Assembly (NCBI GenBank): GCA_017979445.1 | Contig: CM030711.1 | Span: 45,307,560 to 45,371,559, forward strand | Direction: 5' to 3' | DNA: 64,000 nt | From: Akebia trifoliata | Lineage: Eukaryota > Streptophyta > Magnoliopsida > Ranunculales > Lardizabalaceae | Part shown: positions 11,209 through 22,300 of the stretch, piece by piece | How positions within the stretch are numbered: the first letter of the stretch is position 1 | Layout of the letters: each line of letters starts with the position of its first letter | Notes under the pieces: model-generated | The model's input: the letters and a program-made list of their open reading frames with translations, nothing else | Told to the model about the DNA's origin: nothing | Databases searched by the model: none | Translations under genes and position numbers: made by a program

Positions 11209-14200
11209 CAGAAGTAAAGAGAATGATAAATTAAGCTAAGCACAAGGCAAATAATGATATATTATATGTAATAGGGTAGGTACTAAAGAAGGTGAAAAAG
11301 ATGTCAACAAGCTAGCATGAATTATAGAAAGAAAACTAAAGATTTAGATAATTTAGATGCATTAAAGGCAAAGTAGAGAGTCTGGGTAAGTGATGAAAAT
11401 AATAGGGAAAGATGACGGTGTTAGTTTCACTTTTCAGAAACTATTAGGTGAGGACCATGCAAGAGACTTCGGGCTAACAAGAAGAGCATGGTAAGTTTGA
11501 ATTGACTTAGCTAACCAAGCTATTCAATAGTTAGTATTTTAAAAACAAAAGATGCCAAATGAATGGAGAAAAAGCATACTAGTACATATATAAGAATAAT
11601 AAAGATATACAGATTTGAACCAATTATCGAGATATTAAATTAATGAGCCACACTTTATTATTATGATAAAGAGTAATTGAACAAAGGTTAGACAGAAAAT
11701 GAATATATCGAAAAACTAATTGATTTTATGCTAAGTAGATATCAACTCTACCTAACCATCAATGCACAAAAAAGGGGAAGAATCTCTCTATGATTTTTAT
11801 AGACCAAATGAAAGCATATGATAAAGTATTCAGAGAGTTAATATGGCGGATCTTGAGAAATAAAGGAGTTCCAAATGGAAATATTGATGTAAATTAAGGA
11901 CATGTGTGAGAAGTCTGTGACTACTGTAAGAGCAAATGGACAACAGAGAAATGATTTTTCAATTACAATTGATTTACATCAAGGATTGGCTTTGAGTCCG
12001 CGTTCGTTTGCTCTAATTATAGAAGAAGCAATGGCTCATATTCAATAAAAAGAACCTTGGTCTATGCTATTTGCAGATGATGTAGTCAAGCAAGAGTTGG
12101 CGCAAAACTAGAATGATGAAAAAAGGTGGAATCCAAGGACTTTAGAATAAGTAGGACCATGACCAAGTATGTGGAGGGCACGTTCAGAAATACACCCTTA
12201 AAGAGTATGTCCAATAAAAAATGATGGTCTCAAAATGATTCGAAGTACTTTATCTCATTTCTATTACATATAAATATGGGGAGGTTGATGAAGATGTAGC
12301 CCATAAAAGCAGAACATGATAGTAAAAATGGAGGTGTGCTTCTAGAGTACTATGTGATCAACGCATACCAATCAACTAAAAGAAATTTTTATGAGACAAC
12401 ATCAAGACCAGCTATGCTTTATGGATCTAAATGCTAGATAGTCAAGAAGCATTAACCGAGTGAAGGTGCCAACTTAGCTAAGTTGGTAAAGCATGTGGAG
12501 TGTTGATATCACGACCTAGGTTCAAAATTTGTTGAACCCGCTTTCAGGCTAACCAATAACCCTTGCTTGCATAGCAAAAAAATATGTTTAACAAATTGAG
12601 TGTGGTGTAAATGAGAATGCTGAGCAAAAACTAGGACAGATAAAATTTAGAATGAATGCATTCAAGAAAATGCAGAAGCACCTCCAATAAATGCTAAACT
12701 AAAAAGGTCGATTGAATTGATTTGGGCATGTTCAATGAAGGCCAATTACAGCCCCAAAGTATGAATATGCAAGTTGAAGATGCTAAAAAGGGAAAGAGAG
12801 AAACCCAAAAGAAAATGGATTGAGATGGTGAAAGAGAATATGAACATATTTTCAATAACAAAATAGATAACCCTTGTCAAAATTGAATGAGGGAACAAGA
12901 TTACTTTAGTAGACCCCAAATCCTTGGGAAAAGGCTTTGTTGATGGTGACAATTGTTATAGAAGATAGGTAATGATGACAACATTGGAACTATGGAGGGG
13001 TACCTTGGAAAACAAGGTTTTGAACAAGACAACATATTCAACAAAATTGTAAGGGCACCAAAAAGATGACATGTAAATCACAATTAAGAGATAGAAAATA
13101 TGAAGAGATCATTTCCATTATCTAGGTTCAATGTTGCACAAAATGGGAGCGATTGAAGGGGATGTTGCCCACAAAATTACACTAAGAGACTAAAGTAGAG
13201 ATGGGCCTCTTGAGTGTGGCAGAAGCGTAAGAAGCAAACTAAATGAAATTTTTTATAACACGGCAATAAAACAAACTATGAGTCTTTGTATTTTTCTTAT
13301 TTTTTATTTTTATAAATAAAGAGATTTATTTATAGAAGAAAAATGAGATCAATGAGACCTCCTATACAAAGGACAAAGCCAAGCTAGATACCTCCCCCAC
13401 CCCCCACCCCCCCCCCCCCCCCCCCCTCCCCCTCCTTTTTTTTTATAAGCTAGCTACTCCCCTTACTAACATATTCCCATCTAAACAATATATCTTCAAA
13501 AAACACTCCTTTAAACTCCAAAAATAACTTACACAAAAAAAATCAAAAGAACAATAATGCTAAGAATAACCTCCTGAAGGCTATGCTTAATAGTCCCTCC
13601 AAAAAATAGTATTACTCTTCACCTTCCAGAGACCCCAACACATGAAAAGTGGATTAAGATTCCATATCCTATGAGATTATTATAAAAAAAATAATAACTA
13701 GTTATATAAAAGAAAGGTTTTGAAAATGGAATCCTAGTCAAACTCTAACTAGGATTGTAGATGTCCTACATTAGTTGAACACCTCATATGCCAAATAGAT
13801 AAACCCCAAAATTACACGAAGCAAAAACACACACACACACTTTTGGGGAAAAAAAGGACCAAAGCAAAGAGAATTGCAACTCTCAGATGAATCAACAATA
13901 ACTGAATTCCATGACATGTACAAATGACCAAATGAATCCCAACAGACATCCATGTATGTATGTATCATCAAAAGGGTCTATACTTTCTTTTTCATTTGTT
14001 TTTTTTTTCTTTTTCTTTTTGAACATTTTTATGGGCAAGCTAACATCAACCAACTAAGACAATGGTTCCTGCCCAATGAGATTATACTTTTCACTTAAAG
14101 ATTCCATATCTTTTTTTTTATTTTTTATTTTATATAAGTAATTTATTAAAAAGAGTAGGAGATATAAAGCATGCAAGGGTGGTCGAGGAGACCAACCCCA

Positions 14201-16026
14201 ACAGAAGCAAGCACTAACACATACACAAGTCCCATCTAAAAACGAAATCCTCAAAAAACATGCCTTTGAAGTCTGGTCACCATTTACACCAAAAGAACAT
14301 GAGACCTATGACGTTTAGAATGAACTCCTGAGTAATTGTTTCCAAGCCTTCGAAGATTCATTATTTCTCTCAAGCCATAACCCCCAAGTAATAGCAAAGG
14401 GAAGAAGTCTCCACAAGATTTTCTTTCTTCCCGCAAACAGAGACAAATCCCAACTCTGGAACAAAGAAAGGGTTGAACTGGGAGTCACCCAAAAGGTAGA
14501 AGAAATGAGACCACACTAGAGAAGAGACCTTACAATGGATAAGGATGTGATCCACGGTTTCACCATTCATATTACAAAGGAAGCAAAAGTTCGAGAGTGG
14601 GCAGTTTATAGAGCACAGCTAACCAAGCAAAAAAAATGCACCTTGACAGGGAACTTAAATGAGATTTGTGGGGAAGTGGTCAAGAAAGAAGTTGGGTATG
14701 TGCAATCCGTAAGCAAAAGACTTAATAGTGAAAATATTGCGTCTGTTGAGAATCCCCACCCTTTTATCGTTATCTGAGAAGGTCCATTGAGCCTGGTCAA
14801 GTTTGCTAGATTCTGCAATTCCTAGTCGTTAAAATCCCTCCTGAAGCCCAAATCCCACACTGACTCAAATCCCTCAAGGTTCAAAAAAGTAGAGTACGAC
14901 ATTTCTTTTATGGAGGAGAGCTCATATAGCCTAGGAAATTGATGGCACAAGGCAGAGGCAACGCACCACCACTCCTCTGAAAATCTCACCCTATCTCCTC
15001 TAGCCACCTTGAACCTAATCCACCTTCTAAAGACCTCCCCGACCTTCAAGATCCCTTTCCAAATACTACAACTACATGAAGATCTAACCTTCCACACCAA
15101 ATCTCCAAAGTCACTTTGCTAGTAATGTCTGGTTCAACAACCTAAAGCCCTTGATCCTAGCCCCCCGTTCTTTTTAGATTCACAAATCACCTTCCAGTTA
15201 AACAAATGAATCTTCTTAACCTTGTTTTTGTCATTCCAAAGGAAATCCCTAATCATTTATCCAATCTCTCCTCCACCCTCCTAGGAATGGTGAATAATGA
15301 GAGGTGATAGACGGGAATGCTTGTCAAGGTACTATTGATTAACGTGAGCTTTCCCCCTATCTAAAGTATCTAGCTTTCCAAGAGCTAAGCTGCTTGTCCA
15401 TGTGCTACAACACTGAATTCCAAATCGATGTGCATATATACTCTGCTCCCAGCGGCAATCCATATCTTTATTCATTGAAGTCATGAATTTGGCTTGAAAC
15501 TAAAAAATTAGGTCAAATTCGAGTACCTCACACGTCTCCCATTCGTTTGACTATAATTCTTTAGGGTTCAAACAAGTTTTTATTACAAAACAAAAATCTC
15601 TTTCACATAAACCACCATCGTCTTCAACAAAACAAAACATAACCATTAAGCGGATCAAATCTAGATAACAAATATAATAACGAGAATCATAAATTGTACC
15701 TTAAGAGAGAAGTTGAGTGCGACCGAAGGATAATACCTAAGAACGCTACTTCCATTGCCCCTCCATAAAGAAATGATTCCTTCCTCCTTAACCGTCCGTA
15801 CAATACAATCCAACATCCCTTTGAACCTCTTGTGCCCTCCTCCACTTCCAACAATGGCAACGTTGCTCTCTTGCGTCTGCAACAACAGCTTTGCTCTCTC
15901 GATTGGGGCGACAATTGTGTGAATCACTCCTCCCATCAAAGCTCCCGCCATTAGATCTCTGTGGAAATTCTCCACCCATGTAGATGATCTTGATCTTGTT
16001 ATCTTTTCGTTACCATCTCCTCTCAT
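5880..16026 (-). CDS. PM-ANT1: ADP/ATP carrier-type membrane transporter (At5g56450/PM-ANT1-like)
   Basis: Two exons: 16026-15700 (109 codons) and 6512-5880 (210 codons plus stop), joined in phase 0 (AAG|GTACAA, TATGCAG|GAT), giving 319 residues. It is a mitochondrial carrier family protein with three repeats. Signature motifs are PIERAK at about 41-46, PLDIAH at 150-155 and PFDTVR at 248-253. The adenine-nucleotide carrier hallmark RRRMMM is at 253-258. Sequence around the motifs closely resembles Arabidopsis At5g56450, reported as the plasma-membrane adenine nucleotide transporter PM-ANT1. Substrate and location are inferred from that. The N-terminal extension before repeat 1 is Arg/Ser-rich and short. 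The 9187-bp intron is unusually long and the 3' tail is duplicated. An upstream in-frame ATG at 6656 lies in the intron and is not the start. Confidence 0.93.
9892..9915 (+). other. G-quadruplex-type tract
   Basis: Four G-runs of at least four, separated by single T residues (GGGGTGGGGTGGGGTGGGG, then GGAGG). This matches the canonical intramolecular G-quadruplex pattern. It lies in the carrier intron, on the strand that is the template for that gene. Whether it folds is inference. Confidence 0.75.
10420..10500. repeat. Perfect-stem hairpin with T/A-rich loop
   Basis: AATAGTCGATCACTTATTCT on the left pairs with AGAATAAGTGATCAACTATT on the right with one mismatch. The loop begins with a long T run and ends with an A run that can also pair. 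Probably a small MITE or a slippage-born palindrome. Confidence 0.65.
10660..12965 (+). pseudogene. Decayed non-LTR retrotransposon (LINE)
   Basis: Conceptual translation gives LINE landmarks in order, broken by many stops and frameshifts. An endonuclease-like part is at about 10675-10935 ([20 protein letters not shown], then KNQIDFSLK). A linker at about 11100-11170 includes [10 protein letters not shown]. Reverse transcriptase is at about 11790-12120 ([14 protein letters not shown], then LVYAICR, a degraded FADD box). A C-terminal part is at about 12790-12935 ([14 protein letters not shown], then LVDPKSLG). These match the LINE class often annotated in plants as 'craniofacial development protein 2-like'. 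A SINE interrupts it. It lies antisense in the carrier intron. Confidence 0.75.
12467..12600 (+). mobile_element. tRNA-derived SINE, copy 1
   Basis: Starts GTGCCAAC, followed by a good RNA polymerase III A box TAGCTAAGTTGG (12475-12486) and a B-box-like GGTTCAAAATT (12519-12529) about 32 bp later. The tail contains an A run and ATATGTTTAAC. It shares its head with the copy at 57927 and interrupts the LINE relic. The 3' boundary is approximate. Confidence 0.6.
13095..13285 (+). pseudogene. Second LINE fragment
   Basis: Translation around 13120-13280 reads [20 protein letters not shown], then [14 protein letters not shown]. This corresponds to the LINE segment after the reverse transcriptase. 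The same domain is present in more degraded form near 12270-12420, so this is a second, overlapping piece of the same LINE class rather than its continuation. Confidence 0.6.
13391..13435. repeat. Poly-C tract
   Basis: About 45 bp almost entirely C with a few A and T interruptions, including one uninterrupted run of over 20 C, followed by a T run. The complementary strand is G-rich and could form a quadruplex. Length is likely unstable in assembly. Confidence 0.8.
14340..15420 (-). pseudogene. L1-like LINE 3' relic
   Basis: Read on the minus strand, this gives L1 landmarks in order. At about 15420-15120 is the end of the reverse transcriptase ([15 protein letters not shown], then GGLGIKGF). 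At about 15100-14830 is the linker ([20 protein letters not shown], then RDFND). At about 14570-14370 is the zf-RVT region ([17 protein letters not shown]). Frames are broken throughout. Sequence 14090-14340 resembles an L1 3' UTR in antisense. It is oriented with the host gene, close to its exon 1. Confidence 0.7.
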
Positions 16027-19000
16027 TCCTTGTAGGGGTGCACACTGCGCACTCTTTCTGGTTCTTTGTTCTTCTTGTGAAGGTAGTTGTGATCAGATCT
16101 TTATTTCTCTTTCGAAAACCTAATTTAACGGAATTTCAGGTTTCGCGCGAGAAACCGTTAGTTACAGAAAACCTTCTGTGTAATCTTTATCTTTCGTTTT
16201 CAAGGTTTCAGATAAATGGACTTCTAAATGATTATATTTATAGATGATTAAAAACGTCGTGGATCATGTACTCGTGATGGCCCTCGCTTACATATAATAT
16301 TCGATAGCGCACGCCCTATGACGGAAAAAAAATCGCCCCCAGATGCATACTCTTAGGCATACCGCTCACCTACCCACCATTGTTAAAATTTAGCATGATT
16401 GGTGATTTCTAGCCATTGGATTTGAGCACTTTTCTTGATAGATACATAATTAAACATTTTTTTTTTATATTAATAAATAAAAAGAGAGAGAGAGAGAGAG
16501 CCACATGTCCAAAAGCTTCATGGAGGTTTTCAAAGATTAGCTTATTTTTTTGTAAATTCGATGAACGATAAGCTTCACACATTTTCAATGATAACCCGAA
16601 AACTATTTAGGAAAAATCGGGTGGTCGACCATCTTAATCATCACCCAATCTAAACTTGGTATTGAAATTACATATGATAGTGTTGGTGTCAATGCACTTC
16701 GTAAAGTCTTGGGAAAATTCCTTAAAGGACAATGGGAGAGGGGTTTTTTTTTAAATGGTCCCTAAGTTTTGTGAGGTAGTTTGATAGGATATTTAGTCAA
16801 CTTTTTATTTCTTAATGGTCCATCATTATTGTCGAACTCACATCTTTTTCATTTATTGTTGAAGTTAATTATGTGATTTTTATTTTTGGCAAAAACAATT
16901 AATTACCATTAATTTATAGAACGAGCTTTAAACTAGGGCTAGCAATGGACCAGTTCGGTATCGGATCAATACCACCCTAATGCTGATTCAAAATTTTTTA
17001 AACATGTACCCGATCCAATTTGATTGAATTAATGAATATGTGAATTGAATTTGATCCGTTTTATTTTATCTTTAATCTGAAATCGATCTGATCTGAACAC
17101 ATGCCTTATTTTCAAATTATCAATGTTAAAAAAATATATATATAAAAAATCATAAGAAATATAAATAAATAAATAAATAAAATGGTAAAATCTACTTTCC
17201 AACTACAAATATGAATGGAAACCAAATATAATAAGACATTTTATCTATATGTGTTTATTTGAAATTAAGAATAATAATAAAAAATTATTAACATATGTTT
17301 GGATCGTATCGGTTCGGACATCATGTATATTTCAAATCATTGCTAGTCCTACTTTAAATTAGTAAAAAAGATTGAAACAATTGATGAATGATGCTTGGAT
17401 TACATTGATAATGTTTTCTCGGATTGAATATATTGTTTTCAAATGGTATGCCTCAACCTACGAGATTCAATGTAAGTCTTTCAATTGTTCTTTATTATTA
17501 TTGTTATTATTAGAGTAGTGATTTTCTTACTCCCCCTTTGACATACACCACTGATGTGGCATGTGCTAGAGTCATAGATTTCCTCGGGTTACACAATTGC
17601 ACATTCTCATAAATATGTGCAGTTGTGTATCCCGAGAAAATCAATGGTTCTAACACATGTCATGTTGGGGATGCATGTCAAAAAGGGGGGGAGGGGGGGG
17701 GGAGGGGATCAATTTATCGTTGCTTGTTCTGAAATAGTTTCCACAAAATACAATTTCCTATTTGAAACTTTAATGCCATGGACTGCAATTATGAGAGCAC
17801 TTCAATTATTGTTGGTACAAAGCCAATCTAACTAGGGCTTATCGATTAGATCAAGAGAAACTCTCCTATAAGACCTTGTTGAGTGGCTTGATAGGCTCGT
17901 AATATGTCTTAATCCAATATCCTAAAAAAAGCCAATCCAAGAAATCGAACTAAAGTGATCCAACTTAACTTAATCAGATCAAATGAAAAACACACATGCC
18001 CAATCTCTTAAACCTAACATCTCAATCCACAATTCATTGATCAAATTAGGTAATAATTGTAGTGCTTAAAACTTATGTTAATGAATTCCCACTTTGATTA
18101 TTAAGGTAGTGATTGTTTGACTAGTAGTTTTCTGGGATCTATTGGGAGCACAAGCCCAAGTCATAGTTTGGCTTGGACACTTTCGTTTTCTAGGGCTTAA
18201 AATGGGTTGGATCTGAATATATCCATATCCAGATTCAAAATTTTTATTCGGATCTTGTTAGTTAGAATTATATCCAAATCATTTTGTTTTCACTAAACAT
18301 ATATGTAGATTCGACCTGACCAAATTACTTGATTTGAGTCCATCAAAAATATTTTGGACTATTCAATATTTATTTGCTATATTTTTTTTCTAATTATTAT
18401 ATTATTCTATTTTACTATTATACTTATATTTTTATAAGAATTCATGTTATATTAAAGTAATAGAAGAAATATATCTGAAAAAATATAATAATATAATTTT
18501 CAAAGTAAATTATCATGCGTTTCTAGGTGGATATAGGGATGGACTCATATTTGACTTGGACTCAACTCGACTTGAGTCAAGGGGCATCAACTCATATTTG
18601 ACACAAATTTTTTATTCGTATATATTCCAAGGATCTAAATCCACTAAATTCAAATTCAGATCACTCATTTTATGCCCTACCATTTACACCTCAACTCAGC
18701 TTGATGGTTTTAGAATCAAGTATCTTGTCTTTTTTATTATCAAGCTGACGCATCAAAAATTACATTGTCCTCGACAAGTCAAATCATTTTAATTTATTTA
18801 ATGTTACATAAATAATCATGTTTAACAATTATTTAATATATGATCATTTACAAAATCTATGGTCTATATTGATGAAATGATGATACCTCGTTGTTGTTTT
18901 ATGGGCTTTTATCACATTAAGTCTAAAGGGTTGGTATTCGCCACTTAAGAACAACTCATGAAAAAAACATATGATCCCAACCTTTTAAACACTAACCCAA

Positions 19001-19308
19001 TGGTTGAAATTTATGAATATCTTGATTACACAAATTTTAGAGATACTTATCTCGAAGATAAATCTGAATCATTGGATTTTGCATTTAATGGACTTGTTTT
19101 TTACACGAGTCATTCTTAGGAGTTAGGAGATGATGGCCATCTCGGAGACCGGGATGACTCGACTCGGTCTCGGACAAGGTTTAATGAAACCGTCTCTAGT
19201 ATTGTAGAAAAGAAAGAAACTCCGGTTCTGCAAGTGCTCGATTTCTAACGAATCAACTCTCTAAATTCCGATTTATTTCTTTAATTTCTATGAATAATCG
19301 GTAAATCA
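16027..19308. other. Intergenic region between two divergent genes
   Basis: The carrier (minus) and the hydrolase (plus) are divergently arranged about 3.3 kb apart, so both promoters should lie here. I see no gene. Contents are a (GA)n run at about 16484-16500, a partial relative of the 35-kb fold-back element at about 16738-16850, an (ATAA)n run near 17161, a fold-back MITE at 17518-17706, and repeated GGATC/GATCTGA-rich degenerate sequence at 16940-17345 and 18190-18320. Confidence 0.6.
17518..17706. repeat. Fold-back MITE, family 1 copy A
   Basis: The left end GTGATTTTCTTACTCCCCCT and a centre with CCTCGGGTTACACAATTGCA are mirrored by TGCAGTTGTGTATCCCGAG. They are followed by a G-rich right end with expanded G runs (about 17683-17706). 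Its internal palindrome and left end resemble the elements at 51152-51364 and 59335-59532. Confidence 0.65.
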
Positions 19309-22300
19309 ATGGTTCTAGTTCTAGGTGCGGTTCGTCCTGCTCCTGTTTTGTTAAGATCTTTCGCCCATTTTAGACGCGAAGGTTCAATCTTCCGTTCTCC
19401 AACCGTGTTCTCAAGAAGTGGGGTTTCTCCACTCAAACGAATTCTTCAATCTCGCTTGCAATCTAGTAAGTTATTATGATACTCTCTTCTAGATTTTGAT
19501 TAATAGAAGTTCTTTTCGATTGTTTATTGTTTAATGTGTGTCGTTGTTTCGGATTTAATGCCAATTTTAGTTATTATGTCTGTGTGTTGTGTTCACAGCA
19601 AGAAAAATGAATCAAAGAAAAAAAGAAAATGATTCTCTTCAAGGGGAATCAACCTCTTTAGATTTCAACAGCAATGCCCTTTCACAGACTCGACATATTT
19701 AAATAAGATTCACAACTGACACAACCACCACAATCAACTACATAGCTGACTTCACTACTCAAATAACAGAACACAACTTAAGCCCCCACGTTTTATTAAC
19801 TTACACCACTTCTCTGCGCCTAAATGTGTGCACATCACTCCTCCCCCCTTGGAACAACCTTGTACTCAACGTGAACATCAGGAAATCTTTCAATGAGGGA
19901 ATAATATTGTTCCCATGTGGCGTCCTCAGCTTGGGTGCCTTGCCACTGGACCAAAACCTCAACGACAGCTTGATTACCTTTCTTGACCATACAAAGACTT
20001 AGAATTGCCTGTGGTTGAATCTGCAATGTACCATCATCACTTACAGATGGAAGTGTATATGGAATCTGAACTTTAGAGCCGATTTTCTTCTTCAGAAATG
20101 AGACATGGAAAACAAGGTGTATGCATGCACCTTCTGGCAATGCTAACTTGTAGGTGACTGGTCCAAAGCAGTCAACTACTTGATAGGGTCCATAATAACG
20201 AGCAGATAGCTTTAATGAACGTTGGACTGCCACAGAAATTTGGCCGTATGGCTGCAACCTGAGATATACCGAATCCCCAATATGAAACTTACACTCTGTT
20301 AGATGGGCATCTGCATACTTTTTCATCCGGTCTCAAGCACAAATCAAGTTCTCTTTCAATAGTTTGAGAATATCTTCTCTAGTGCGCATTTCAACTTCCA
20401 CGGCTTGGACCTTCGTAGTACCTGGTACATATGCGAGGAGTGTAGGAGGTTTTGCCTGTAGACAGCTTCATAAGGAGAGATACCAGTGGCTGAATGGACT
20501 GTAGTGTTGTACCAAAACTCTGCCCATGATAACCATTTTGCCCATTCTTTTGGTTGAGCATTGGTAAAACACCACAAATAGTTTTCCAACGTGTGATTGA
20601 CTATCTTGGTTTGTCCATCAGTTTGAGAATGATAACTTGAGCTCAGCCTTAACTGTGTACCTTGCAACTGAAACAACTCCTTCCAAAACATGCTTGTGGA
20701 TGTTGGGTCACGATCACTCACAATTGAAGTGGGCATACCATGGAGTTTGAATACATGATCCATAAAAAGCTGAGCTACAGTTGATGCTGTATATGGGTGA
20801 CTCATTGCAATAAAATATGAGTACTTGGATAAGCGATCCACAACAACATGTATCACTGTCTCACCTTTGGATGATGGTAAACCCTCAATAAAGTCCATTG
20901 ATATGTCAGTCCAAATCCGATCTGGCATTTCCAACTGTTGTAGGAGACCCGCAGGAGCGACATTTTCAGATTTGTTCTTTGACATGTGCCACACTCTTTG
21001 ATGAAGTTGCGGATAGCGTTACGCATTCCCGGCCAATAGAACACAACTTTAACTCTTGAAAGAGTTTTATGGTATCCAGAATGTCCAACTGTTGGGGCCT
21101 CATGTAATTCCACCAAAATTTTGGAGAGTAGTGGTGAATTAACACAACTCTTCCTTTGTAAAATAAAATTCTGTCCTTGTAGGAGTATTTGTGTTGATCT
21201 AAATCACCCTTTTCCCATTGGCTAATGAGATTCATCAAATCAGAATCTCGAAGATACGATTGATGGATTTCTTCCCACCAAATTGGCATAGGCATGGATA
21301 TTGCAACACATTCCCCTTCTTCCTCTTTGTGTGAAAGCGCATCTGCAACACAATTTTCCCAATCACTTTTGTATTCTATTTGATAATCATACCCCAAGAC
21401 TTTGGTGAGCCACCTTTGTTGTGCGGGTGTAGTGATGCGTTGCTCAAGGAGATACTTTAGACTTCGTTGATCAGTGAGGATAATGAATGGCCTCCCCAAT
21501 AGATAAGGTCTCCACTGTTGGACAGCTAAGATGATGGCTAGTACTTCTTTGTCATATGTTGGACAGCCAACACCCTTTTTAATTCTATAAAAGTTTGTTC
21601 AGCCTTATCAGTCCACATGAAAGCATTTTTCTTGAGGAGACAAGTAAGTGGGGCTGCAATCTTGCCATAATTTTTACGAACTTTCTATAATACCCTGTTA
21701 AACCAAGAAATCCACGCAAAGCCTTTGGCGTGGTTGGTTTTGGCCATTCCAACACTTGAGAAACCTTACCCGGATCAACAGCGACGCCCTTTGGAGAGAT
21801 GAGGCGACCAAGATGATCAACTTCAGGCTGCCCAAACCTGCACTTAGCCATTTTTGCAAACAATTGATGAGATCTAAGTACAGACAGTGCTGTCCGGAGA
21901 TGCTCCAAATGTTCCTCCCATGTCCAACTGTATACAAGAATGTTGTCAAAAAAAAAAAAAAAAAAAAACAAGTATGAATCTGCGAAGGAATGGTTTGAAA
22001 ATATCATTCATAAGGCTTTGAAAGGTTGAGGGAGCATTGGTGAGGCCGAATGACATCACCCAAAACTCATAGTCATCTTTGTGGGTTCGAAAGGCTGTTT
22101 TGTGGATATCAGCATCATTGACTCGGATTTGATGATAGCATGATCGAAGATCTAGTTTGGAGAAGATGTTGGACCCATGCAACTCATCCAACAACTCATT
22201 GATGATTGGGATAGGGAACTTGTCTTTAATGGTGACACCATTCACCTGTAACAATATGAATTCCGACCTTTCTAATTTTTTTGGGATCCACAAAATTGTG

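Larger units (their letters stand above)
6513..15699. other. 9.2-kb intron of the carrier gene
   Basis: Splice ends are GTACAA at 15699 and TATGCAG ending at 6513 on the minus strand. It contains a G-rich tract (9892-9915), a hairpin (10420-10500), relics of a LINE on the plus strand (10660-12965 and 13095-13285), a SINE inside the first LINE (12467-12600), a (TA)n run at about 11176-11207, a poly-C tract (13391-13435) and an L1-like relic on the minus strand (14340-15420). Stretches 6660-9880 and 13440-14340 show no recognisable gene. Confidence 0.85.
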
